A stretch of DNA of 64,000 nucleotides from Coriaria nepalensis (lineage: Eukaryota > Streptophyta > Magnoliopsida > Cucurbitales > Coriariaceae): contig CP114483.1 of NCBI GenBank assembly GCA_027186245.1, forward strand, positions 17,070,220-17,134,219, in the 5' to 3' direction. Shown one piece after another: positions 1-10,081 of this stretch (its first letter is position 1; the number at the start of each line of letters is the position of its first letter). Made by a program: the position numbers and the translations under genes. The notes beneath the pieces were generated by a model that had not been told where the DNA came from, did not search any database, and worked only from the letters and a program-made list of their open reading frames with translations.

Positions 1-142
1 GATTGAAAAGACTGAGTGATATGCTTTTTAATGGTAAAATAATGCATTGTTGTCTTCAATAGATTAATTGCAAGTTATGTAAGAAAATAATGTTTGAAGG
101 CCGCAAATAGAATTCGTTCGACTTAATTTAGAATGATTTAAT
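1..142. repeat. Subunit A (142 bp) of the trimeric unit
   Basis: Begins gattgaaaag and ends gaatgatttaat. It carries Box 1 at 42-79 and Box 2 (TTCGTTCGAC) at 113-122, and holds the unit's only EcoRI site. Three main alleles occur across the window. A1 has ctgagtgatat, gtaagaaaataatg and a CCGC or GCGC segment. A2 has ctaagtgacat, caggttatgtaataaaatc and a ggaaaaaatag segment. A3 has ctgagtgacat, ttatttaataaaatc, often with attcgttcaac and attttgaatg. A2 and A3 typically follow a C2 subunit, whereas A1 follows C1 or C3, so alleles are linked across the nominal unit boundary. Confidence 0.9.
42..79. other. Box 1: conserved 38-bp core of subunit A (also 184-221 in B and 320-357 in C)
   Basis: Each subunit contains one copy of a 38-bp block of the form ATGCATTGTTG-Y-CTTCAATAGATYAAYTGCAAG-TTATG. 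In unit 1 the copies lie at 42-79, 184-221 and 320-357, so spacing is 142, 136 and 142 bp. This is the longest stretch shared by all three subunits, while the flanks have diverged. Such a region of sustained similarity is a candidate protein-binding or nucleosome-positioning element, by analogy with conserved boxes in other satellites. No known factor site is recognised. Confidence 0.75.
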
Positions 143-278
143 GACTCGAAGAGACTCAGTTACATGACTTAAAGGCTAAACAAATGCATTGTTGCCTTCA
201 ATAGATCAACTGCAAGTTATGCACGAAAGTCATATTTAAAGGCCGAATTTCGTTCGAAGTGATTTAGAAAGATTTAAT
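143..278. repeat. Subunit B (136 bp) of the trimeric unit
   Basis: Begins gactcgaagagactcag and ends gatttaat. Aligned with A and C it lacks 6 bp between GGCCG (241-245) and AATTT (246-250), exactly between Box 1 (184-221) and Box 2 (TTCGTTCGAA, 249-258). Two alleles occur. B1 has gactcagttacatgactt, gttgccttcaat and catatttaaaggccg. B2 has gactcattgacatgacttt, gttgacttgaat and catgttcaaatgccg, usually with gattttctgac at its end. B2 is nearly always followed by a C3 subunit. Switches between B1 and B2 inside one subunit are seen in several units, for example near 17,800 and 23,250. Confidence 0.9.
249..258. other. Box 2: TTCGTTCGAA dyad (A copy 113-122, C copy 391-400)
   Basis: A second short box is shared by the three subunits: TTCGTTCGAC in A, TTCGTTCGAA in B and TTGGTTCGAA in C. 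The B form is a perfect inverted repeat, TTCG and CGAA around a TT spacer. It lies 71 bp (A, C) or 65 bp (B) downstream of the start of Box 1. The 5' half resembles the TTCGnnnnA half of the mammalian CENP-B box, but the essential CGGG half is absent (TGAT in B), so it is not called a CENP-B box. Confidence 0.6.
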
Positions 279-420
279 GACTAAAAGAGACGCAATAATA
301 TGACTTTATGGCAAAAAAAATGCATAGTTGCCTTCAATAGATCAATTGGAAGTTATGCATGAAAGTCACGTTTTAAATGCAAAAAGAGAATTGGTTCGAA
401 GTGCCTTCAAACAATTTAAT
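279..420. repeat. Subunit C (142 bp) of the trimeric unit
   Basis: Begins gactaaaagagacgc and ends acaatttaat. It carries an A-tract of about 7 (8 in this copy), then Box 1 (320-357) and Box 2 (TTGGTTCGAA, 391-400). The start of Box 1 defines three alleles: C1 with gcatagttg and agaattggttcgaag; C2 with ttcagagttg and gatatggtccgaag (or tctgaag); C3 with gtatagttg and agaattggttcgaac. C1 sub-variants include gttgcgttcaat (about 10-33 kb) and gttgccgtcaat with ttatacatg (near 11.25, 14.6, 22.15 and 27.2 kb). A C2 sub-variant with cagagtttcc is confined to about 55.7-62.5 kb. Confidence 0.9.
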
Positions 421-2100
421 GATCGAAAAGACTGAGTGATATGCTTTGTAATGGTAAAATAATGCATTGTTGTCTTCAATAGATTAATTGCAAGTTATGT
501 AAGAAAATAATGTTTGAAGGCCGCAAATAGAATTCGTTCGACTTAATTTAGAATGATTTAATGACTCGAAGAGACTCAGTTACATGACTTAAAGGCTAAA
601 CAAATGCATTGTTGCCTTCAATAGATCAACTGCAAGTTATGCACGAAAGTCATATTTAAAGGCCGAATTTCGTTCGAAGTGATTTAGAAAGATTTAATGA
701 CTAAAAGAGACGCAATAATATGACCTTAAGGCTAAAAAAATTCAGAGTTGCCTTCAATAGATCAATTGCAAGTTATGCATGAAAGTCGCGTTTTAAATGC
801 AAAAAGAGATATGGTCCGAAGTGCCTTCAAACAATTTAATGATTGAAAACACTAAGTGACATGCTTTTTAATGGTAAAATAATGCATTGTTGTCTTCAAT
901 AGATTAATTGCAGGTTATTTAATAAAATCATGTTTGAAGGGAAAAAATAGAATTCGTTCAACTTAATTTTGAATGATTTAACGACTAGAAGAGACTCATT
1001 GACATGACTTTAAGGCTAAACAAATGCATTGTTGACTTGAATAGATCAACTGCAAGTTATGCACGAAAGTCATGTTCAAATGCCGAATTTCGTTCGAAGT
1101 GATTTAGAATGATTTAATGACTAAAAGAGACGCAAAAATATGACTTTAAGGCTAAAAAAATGTATAGTTGCCTTCAATAGATCAATTGCAAGTTATGCAT
1201 GAAAGTCGCGTTATAAATGCGAAAAGAGAATTGGTTCGAAGTGCCTTCAAACAATTTAATGATTCAAAACACTGAGTGATATGCTTTTTAATGGTAAAAT
1301 AATGCATTGTTGTCTTCAATAGATTAATTGCAAGTTATGTAAGAAAATAATGTTTGAAGGCCGCAAATAGAATTCGTTCGACTTAATTTAGAATGATTTA
1401 ACGACTCGAAGAGACTCAGTTACATGACTTAAAGGCTAAACAAATGCATTGTTGCCTTCAATAGATCAACTGCAAGTTATGCACGAAAGTCATATTTAAA
1501 GGCCGAATTTCGTTCGAAGTGATTTAGAAAGATTTAATGACTAAAAGAGACGCAATAATATGACTTTAAGGCTAAAAAAATTCAGAGTTGCATTCAATAG
1601 ATCAATTGAAAGTTATGCATGAAAGTCGCGTTTAAAATGCAAAAAGAGATATGGTCTGAAGTGCCTTCAAACAATTTAATGATTGAAAAGACTGAGTGAC
1701 ATGCTTTTTAATGGTAAAATAATGCATTGTTGTCTTCAATAGATTAATTGCAAGTTATTTAATAAAATCATGTTTGAAGGGAAAAAATAGAATTCGTTCA
1801 ACTTAATTTTGAATGATTTAACGACTAGAAGAGACTCATTGACATGACTTTAAGGCTAAACAAATGCATTGTTGACTTGAATAGATCAACTGCAAGTTAT
1901 GCACGAAAGTCATGTTCAAATGCCGAATTTCGTTCGAAGTGATTTAGAATGATTTTCTGACTAAAAGAGACGCAAAAATATGACTTTAAGGCTAAAAAAA
2001 TGTATAGTTGCCTTCAATAGATCAATTGCAAGTTATGCATGAAAGTCGCGTTTGAAATGCGAAAAGAGAATTGGTTCGAACTGCCTTCAAATAATTTAAT
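421..2100. repeat. 2-unit (840-bp) higher-order repeat, two copies
   Basis: Units 421-1260 and 1261-2100 form two copies of a dimer: A1-B1-C2 followed by an A3-like unit with B2-C3. Both second units share attcgttcaac, attttgaatg and gttgacttgaat. Differences are scattered single substitutions, for example caggttattt at about 911 against caagttattt at about 1,751. Confidence 0.7.
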
Positions 2101-5100
2101 GATTGAAAAGACTGAGTGTTATGCTTTTTAATGGTAAAATAATGCATTGTTGTCTTCAATAGATTAATTGCAAGTTATGTAAGAAAATAATGTTTGAAGG
2201 CCGCAAATAGAATTCGTTCGACTTAATTTAGAATGATTTAACGACTCAAAGAGACTCAGTTACATGACTTAAAGGCTAAACAAATGCATTGTTGCCTTCA
2301 ATAGATCAACTGCAAGTTATGCACGAAAGTCATATTTACAGGCCGAATTTCGTTCGAAGTGATTTAGAAAGATTTAATGACTAAAAGAGACGCAATAATA
2401 TGACTTTATCGCTAAAAAAATGCATAGTTGCCTTCAATAGATCAATTGCAAGTTATGCATGAAAGTCGCGTTTTAAATGCAAAAGGAGAATTGGTTCGAA
2501 GTGCCTCCAAACAATTTAATGATTGAAAACACTGAGTGATATGCGTTTTAATGGTAAAATAATGCATTGTTGTCTTCAATAGATTAATTGCAAGTTATGT
2601 AAGAAAATAATGTTTGAAGGGCGTAAATAGAATTCGTTCGACTTGATTTAGAATGATTTAATGACTCGAAAAGACTCAGTTACATGACTTAAAGGCTAAA
2701 CAAATGCATTGTTGCCTTAAATAGATCAACTGCAAGTTATGCACGAAAGTCATATTTACAGGCCGAATTTCGTTCGAAGTGATTTAGAAAGATTTAATGA
2801 CTAAAAGAGACGCAATAATATGACTTTATCGCTAAAAAAATGCATAGTTGCCTTCAATAGATCAATTGCAAGTTATGCATGAAAGTCGCGTTTTAAAATC
2901 AAAAAGAGAATTGGTTCGAAGTGCCTTCAAACAATTTAGTGATTGAAAAGACTGAGTGATATGCTTTTTAATGGTAAAATAATGCATTGTTGTCTTCAAT
3001 AGATTAATTGCAAGTTATGTAAGAAAATAATGTTTGAAGGGCGTAAATAGAATTCGTTCGACTTAATTTAGAATGATTTAATGACTCGAAAAGACTCAGT
3101 TACATGACTTAAAGGCTAAACAAATGCATTGTTGCCTTCAATAGATCAACTGCAAGTTATGCACGAAAGTCATATTTAAAGGCCGAATTTCGTTCGAAGT
3201 GATTTAGAAAGATTTAATGACTAAAAGAGACGCAATAATATGACTTTAAGGCTAAAAAAATTCAGAGTTGCCTTCAATAGATCAGTTGCAAGTTATGCAT
3301 GAAAGTCGCGTTTTAAAATCAAAAAGTGATATTGTCTGAAGTGCCTACAAACAATTTAATGATTGAAAAGACTGAGTGACATGCTTTTTAATGGTAAAAT
3401 AATGCATTGTTGTCTTCAATAGATTAATTGCAAGTTATTTAATAAAATCATGTTTGAAGGGAAAAAATAGAATTCGTTCAACTTAATTTTGAATGATTTA
3501 ATGACTCGAAGAGACTCAGTTACATGACTTAAAGGCTAAACAAATGCATTGTTCCCTTCAATAGATCAACTGCAAGTTATGCACGAAAGTCATATTTACA
3601 GGCCGAATTTCGTTCGAAGTGATTTAGAAAGATTTAATGACTAAAAGAGACGCAATAATATGACTTTATGGCTAAAAAAATGCATAGTTGCCTTCAATAG
3701 ATCAATTGCAAGTTATGCATGAAAGTCGCGTTTTAAATGCAAAAGGAGAATTGGTTCGAAGTGCCTCCAAACAATTTAATGATTGAAAACACTGAGTGAT
3801 ATGCGTTTTAATGGTAAAATAATGCATTGTTGTCTTCAATAGATTAATTACAAGTTATGTAAGAAAATAATGTTTGAAGGGCGTAAATAGAATTCGTTCG
3901 ACTTAATTTAGAATGATTTAATGACTCGAAAAGACTCAGTTACATGACTTAAAGGCTAAACAAATGCATTGTTGCCTTCAATAGATCAACTGCAAGTTAT
4001 GCACGAAAGTCATATTTAAAGGCCGAATTTCGTTCGAAGTGATTTTGAAAGATTTAATGACTAAAAGAGACACAATAATATGACTTTATGGCTAAAAAAA
4101 TGCATAGTTGCCTTCAATAGATCAATTGCAAGTTATGCATGAAAGTCGCGTTTTAAATGCAAAAAGAGATATGGTCCGAAGTGCCTTCAAACAATTTAAT
4201 TATTGAAAACACTGAGTGATATGCTTTTTAATGGTAAAATAATGCATTGTTGTCTTCAATAGATTAATTGCAAGTTATGTAAGAAAATAATGTTTGAAGG
4301 CCGCAAATAGAATTCGTTCGACTTAATTTAGAATGATTTAATGACTCGAAGAGACTCAGTTACATGACTTAAAGGCTAAATAAATGCATTGTTGCCTTCA
4401 ATAGATCAACTGCAAGTTATGCACGAAAGTCATATTTAAAGGCCGAATTTCGTTCGAAGTGATTTAGAAAGATTTAATGACTAAAAGAGACGCAATAATA
4501 TGACTTTAAGGCTAAAAAAATTCAGAGTTGCCTTCAATAGATCAATTGCAAGTTATGCATGAAAGTCGCGTTTTAAATGCAAAAAGAGGTATGGTCCGAA
4601 GTGCCTTCAAACAATTTAATGATTGAAAAGACTAAGTGACATGCTTTTTAATGGTAAAATAATGCATTGTTGTCTTCAATAGATTAATTGCAGGTTATGT
4701 AATAAAATCATGTTTGAAGGGAAAAAATAGAATTCGTTCGACTTAATTTAGAATGATTTAATGACTCAAAGAGACTCAGTTACATGACTTAAAGGCTAAA
4801 CAAATGCATTGTTGCCTTCAATAGATCAACTGCAAGTTATGCACGAAAGTCATATTTAAAGGCCGAATTTCGTTCGATGTGATTTAGAAAGATTTAAAGA
4901 CTAAAAGAGACGCTATAATATGACTTTAAGGCTAAAAAAATTCAGAGTTGCCTTCAATAGATCAATTGCAAGTTATGCATGAAAGTCGCGTTTTAAATGC
5001 AAAAAGAGATATGGTCCGAAGTGCCTTCAAACAATTTATTGATTGAAAATACTAAGTGACATGCTTTTTAATGGTAAAATAATGCATTGTTGTCTTCAAT

Positions 5101-5460
5101 AAATTAATTACAGGTTATGTAATAAAATCATGTTTGAAGGGAAAAAATAGAATTCGTTCGACTTAATTTAGAATGATTTAACGACTAGAAGAGACTCATT
5201 GACATGACTTTAAGGCTAAACAAATGCATTGTTGACTTGAATAGATCAACTGCAAGTTATGCATGAATGTCATGTTCAAATGCCGAATTTCGTTCGAAGT
5301 GATTTAGAATGATTTTCTGACTAAAAGAGACGCAAAAATATGACTTTAAGGCTAAAAAAATGTATAGTTGCCTTCAATATATCAATTGCAAGTTATGCAT
5401 GAAAGTCGCGTTATAAATGCAAAATGAGAATTGGTTCGAACTGCCTTCAAACAATTTAAT

Positions 5461-7981
5461 GATTGAAAAGACTGAGTGATATGCTTTTTAATGGTAAAAT
5501 AATGCATTGTTGTCTTCAATAGATTAATTGCAAGTTATGTAAGAAAATAATGCTTGAAGGCCGCAAATAGAATTCGTTCGACTTAATTTAGAATGATTTA
5601 ATGACTCGAAGAGACTCAGTTACATGACTTAAAGGCTAAACAAATGCATTGTTGCCTTCAATAGATCAACTGCAAGTTATGCACGAAAGTCATATTTAAA
5701 GGCCGAATTTCGTTCGAAGTGATTTAGAAAGATTTAATGACTAAAAGAGACGCAATAATACGACTTTATGGCTAAAAAAATGCATAGTTGCCTTCAATAG
5801 ATCAATTGCAAGTTATGCATGAAAGTCGCGTTTTAAATGCAAAAAGAGAATTGGTTCGAAGTGCCTTCAAACAATTTAATGGTTGAAAAGACTGAGTGAT
5901 ATGCTTTTTAATGGTAAAATAATGCATTGTTGTCTTCAATAGATTAATTGCAAGTTATGTAAGAAAATAATGTTAGAAGGGCGCAAATAGAATTCGTTCG
6001 ACTTAATTTAGAATGATTTAATGACTCAAAGAGACTCAGTTACATGACTTAAAAGCTAAACAAATGCATTGTTGCCTTCAATAGATCAACTGCAAGTTAT
6101 GCACGAAAGTCATATTTAAAGGCCGAATTTCGTTCGAAGTGATTTAGAAAGATTTAATGACTAAAAGAGACGCAAAAATATGACTTTAAGGCTAAAAAAA
6201 TTCAGAGTTGCCTTCAATAGATCAATTGCAAGTTATGCATGAAAGTCGCGTTTTAAATGCAAAAAGAGGTATGGTCCGAAGTGCCTTCAAACAATTTAAT
6301 GATTGAAAAGACTAAGTGACATGCTTTTTAATGGTAAAATAATGCATTGTTGTCTTCAATAGATTAATTGCAGGTTATATAATAAAATCATGTTTGAAGT
6401 GAAAAAATAGAATTCGTTCGACTTAATTTAGAATGATTTAACGACTAGAAGAGACTCATTGACATGACTTTAAGGCTAAACAAATGCATTGTTGACTTGA
6501 ATAGATCAACTGCAAGTTATGCACGAAAGTCATGTTCAAATGCCGATTTTCGTTCGAAGTGATTTAGAATGATTTTCTGACTAAAAGAGACGAAAAAATA
6601 TGACTTTAAGGCTAAAAAAATGTATAGTTGCCTTCAATAGATCAATTGCAAGTTATGCATGAAAGTCGCGTTATAAATGCAAAAAGAGAATTGGTTCGAA
6701 CTGCCTTCAAACAATTTAATGATTGAAAAGACTGAGTGTTATGCTTTTTAATGGTAAAATAATGCATTGTTGTCTTCAATAGATTAATTGCAAGTTATGT
6801 AAGAAAATAATGTTTGAAGGCCGCAAATAGAATTCGTTCGACTTAATTTAGAATGATTTAATGACTCGAAGAGACTCAGTTACATGACTTAAAGGTTAAA
6901 CAAATGCATTGTTGCCTTCAATAGATCAACTGCAAGTTATGCACGAAAGTCATATTTAAAGGCCGAATTTCGTTCGAAGTGATTTAGAAAGATTTAATGA
7001 CTAAAAGAGACGCAATAATACGACTTTATGGCTAAAAAAATGCATAGTTGCCTTCAATAGATCAATTGCAAGTTATGCATGAAAGTCGCGTTTTAAATGC
7101 AAAAAGAGAATTGGTTCAAAGTGCCTTCAAACAATTTAATGATTGAAAAGACTGAGTGATATGCTTTTTAATGGTAAAATAATGCATTGTTGTCTTCAAT
7201 AGATTAATTGCAAGTTATGTAAGAAAATAATGTTTGAAGGGCGCAAATAGAATTCGTTCGACTTAATTTAGAATGATTTAATGACTCGAAGAGACTCAGT
7301 TACATGACTTAAAAGCTAAACAAATGCATTGTTGCCTTCAATAGATCAACTGCAAGTTGTGCACGAAAGTCATATTTAAAGGCCGAATTTCGTTCGAAGT
7401 GATTTAGAAAGATTTAATGACTAAAAGAGACGCAATGATATGACTTTAAGGCTAAAAAAAATTCGGAGTTGCCTTCAATAGATCAATTGCAAGTTATGCA
7501 TGAAAGTCGCGTTTTAAATGCAAAAAGAGATATGGTCCGAAGTGCCTTCAAACAATTTAATGATTGAAAACACTAAGTGACATGCTTTTTAATGGTAAAA
7601 TAATGCATTGTTGTCTTCAATAGATTAATTGCAGGTTATATAATAAAATCATGTTTGAAGTGAAAAAATAGAATTCGTTCGACTTAATTTAGAATGATTT
7701 AACGACTAGAAGAGACTCATTGACATGACTTTAAGGCTAAACAAATGCATTGTTGACTTGAATAGATCAACTGCAAGTTATGCACGAAAGTCATGTTCAA
7801 ATGCCGATTTTCGTTCGAAGTGATTTAGAATGATTTTCTGACTAAAAGAGACGAAAAAATATGACTTTAAGGCTAAAAAAATGTATAGTTGCCTTCAATA
7901 GATCAATTGCAAGTTATGCATGAAAGTCGCGTTATAAATGCAAAAAGAGAATTGGTTCGAACTGCCTTCAAACAATTTAAT
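5461..7981. repeat. 3-unit (1,260-bp) higher-order repeat, two copies
   Basis: Copies 5461-6720 and 6721-7981 share rare variants: cgactttatg (5,761 and 7,021), ggttatataataaaatc with gaagtgaaaaaatag (about 6,375 and 7,635) and tgccgattttcg (6,541 and about 7,801). The second copy is one base longer because of an extra A at 7,454-7,461. The order within each copy is A1-B1-C1, A1-B1-C2, A2-B2-C3. Copies differ by a handful of substitutions. Confidence 0.8.
7454..7461. other. Register-shifting +1 A insertion
   Basis: The C-subunit A-tract, normally seven bases at this position in C2 units, has eight here, followed by attcgg instead of attcag. This is the first of only six indels in the window. 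It moves the unit start from 7,561 to 7,562 for all following copies. Confidence 0.9.
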
Positions 7982-10081
7982 GATTGAAAAGACTGAGTGT
8001 TATGCTTTTTAATGGTAAAATAATGCATTGTTGTCTTCAATAGATTAATTGCAAGTTATGTAAGAAAATAATGTTTGAAGGCCGCAAATAGAATTCGTTC
8101 GACTTAATTTAGAATGATTTAATGACTCGAAGAGACTCAGTTACATGACTTAAAGGTTAAACAAATGCATTGTTGCCTTCAATAGATCAACTGCAAGTTA
8201 TGCACGAAAGTCATATTTAAAGGCCGAATTTCGTTCGAAGTGATTTTGAAAGATTTAATGACTAAAAGAGACGCAATAATATGACTTTATGGCTAAAAAA
8301 ATGCATAGTTGCCTTCAATAGATCAATTGCAAGTTATGCATGAAAGTCGCGTTTTAAATGCAAAAAGAGATATGGTCCGAAGTGCCTTCAAACAATTTAA
8401 TTATTGAAAACACTGAGTGATATGCTTTTTAATGGTAAAATAATGCATTGTTGTCTTCAATAGATTAATTGCAAGTTATGTAAGAAAATAATGTTTGAAG
8501 GGCGCAAATAGAATTCGTTCGACTTAATTTAGAATGATTTAATGACTCGAAGAGACTCAGTTACATGACTTAAAGGCTAAACAAATGCATTGTTGCCTTC
8601 AATAGATCAACTGCAAGTTATGCACGAAAGTCATATTTAAAGGCCGAATTTCGTTCGATGTGATTTAGAAAGATTTAAAGACTAAAAGAGACACTATAAT
8701 ATGACTTTAAGGCTAAAAAAATTCAGAGTTGCCTTCAATAGATCAATTGCAAGTTATGCATGAAAGTCGCGTTTTAAATGCAAAAAGAGATATGGTCCGA
8801 AATGCCTTCAAACAATTTAATGATTGAAAATACTAAGTGACATGCTTTTTAATGGTAAAATAATGCATTGTTGTCTTCAATAAATTAATTGCAGGTTATG
8901 TAATAAAATCATGTTTGAAGGGAAAAAATAGAATTCGTTCGACTTAATTTAGAATGATTTAACGACTAGAAGAGACTCATTGACATGACTTTAAGGCTAA
9001 ACAAATGCATTGTTGACTTGAATAGATCAACTGCAAGTTATGCACGAAAGTCATGTTCAAATGCCGAATTTCGTTCGAAGTGATTTAGAATGATTTTCTG
9101 ACTAAAAGAGACACAAAAATGTGACTTTAAGGCTAAAAAAATGTATAGTTGCCTTCAATATATCAATTGCAAGTTATGCATGAAAGTCGCGTTATAAATG
9201 CAATATGAGAATTGGTTCGAACTGCCTTCAAACAATTTAATGATTGAAAAGACTGAGTGATATGCTTTTTAATGGTAAAATAATGCATTGTTGTCTTCAA
9301 TAGATTAATTGCAAGTTATGTAAGAAAATAATGTTTGAAGGCCGCAAATAGAATTCGTTCGACTTAATTTAGAATGATTTAATGACTCGAAGAGACTCAG
9401 TTACATGACTTAAAGGCTAAACAAATGCATTGTTGCCTTCAATAGATCAACTGCAAGTTATGCACGAAAGTCATATTTAAAGGCCGAATTTCGTTTGAAG
9501 TGATTTAGAAAGATTTAATGACTAAAAGAGACGCAATAGTATGACTTTAAGGCTAAAAAAATTCAGAGTTGCCTTCAGTAGATCAATTGCAAGTTATGCG
9601 TGAAAGTCGCGTTTTAAAATCAAAAAGTGATATGGTCTGAAGTGCCTACAAACAATTTAATGATTGAAAAGACTGAGTGACATGCTTTTTAATGGTAAAA
9701 TAATGCATTGTTGTCTTCAATAGATTAATTGCAAGTTATTTAATAAAATCATGTTTGAAGGGAAAAAATAGAATTCGTTCAACTTAATTTTGAATGATTT
9801 AATGACTCGAAGAGACTCAGTTACATGACTTAAAGGCTAAACAAATGCATTGTTGCCTTCAATAGATCAACTGCAAGTTATGCACGAAAGTCATATTTAA
9901 AGGCCGAATTTCGTTCGAAGTCATTTAGAAAGATTTAATGACTAAAAGAGACGCAATAATATGACTTTATGGCTAAAAAAATGCATAGTTGCGTTCAATA
10001 GATCAATTGCAAGTTATGCATGAAAGTCGCGTTTTAAATGCAAAAAGAGAATTGGTTCGAAGTGCCTCCAAACAATTTAAT

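Larger units (their letters stand above)
1..420. repeat. Reference 420-bp unit (A1-B1-C1 type)
   Basis: First complete unit, used here as the coordinate reference. It opens with gattgaaaagactgag and ends with acaatttaat, after which the next copy begins at 421. Hand count gives 132 G+C of 420, about 31%. CpG occurs about 11 times against about 10 expected from base composition. It contains one EcoRI site (GAATTC, 110-115), ATGCAT in all three subunits, and TTCGAA in subunits B and C. Subunit order is A 1-142, B 143-278, C 279-420. The choice of start is arbitrary; it follows the point where the three subunits align (gattgaaaag, gactcgaaga and gactaaaaga). Confidence 0.95.
1..10081. repeat. 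Homogenisation domain 1 (left end)
   Basis: Twenty-four units dominated by A1 with the CCGC segment, B1, and alternating C1, C2 and C3. The commonest order is A1-B1-C1, A1-B1-C2, then A2 or A3-B2-C3, giving a loose 3-unit (1,260-bp) pattern. The pattern is clearest at 5,461-7,981. Near-identical short blocks recur, for example the gagtgtt variant at 2,101, 6,721 and 7,982, and the gcgttttaat variant at 2,521 and 3,781. One single-base insertion (A8 run, 7,454-7,461) shifts the register here. The right border is gradual. Confidence 0.7.

Noticed and set aside
244..264. CENP-B box in Box 2 of subunit B.
   Set aside because: It matches the TTCGnnnnA half of the consensus, but the CGGG half is replaced by TGAT, so the required bases are missing. 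Recorded only as a resemblance.
320..357. Hairpin or rho-independent terminator in Box 1 (CAAT and ATTG arms, TTGC and GCAA ends).
   Set aside because: The arms are four bases, overlap one another, are AT-rich and are not followed by a U-run in a transcription context. The array is eukaryotic satellite.
7454..7461. The A8 run as a sequencing error.
   Set aside because: It cannot be decided from sequence alone. Two other insertions and two deletions are shared by duplicated blocks, showing that real single-base indels occur, so it is kept as a feature with that caveat.
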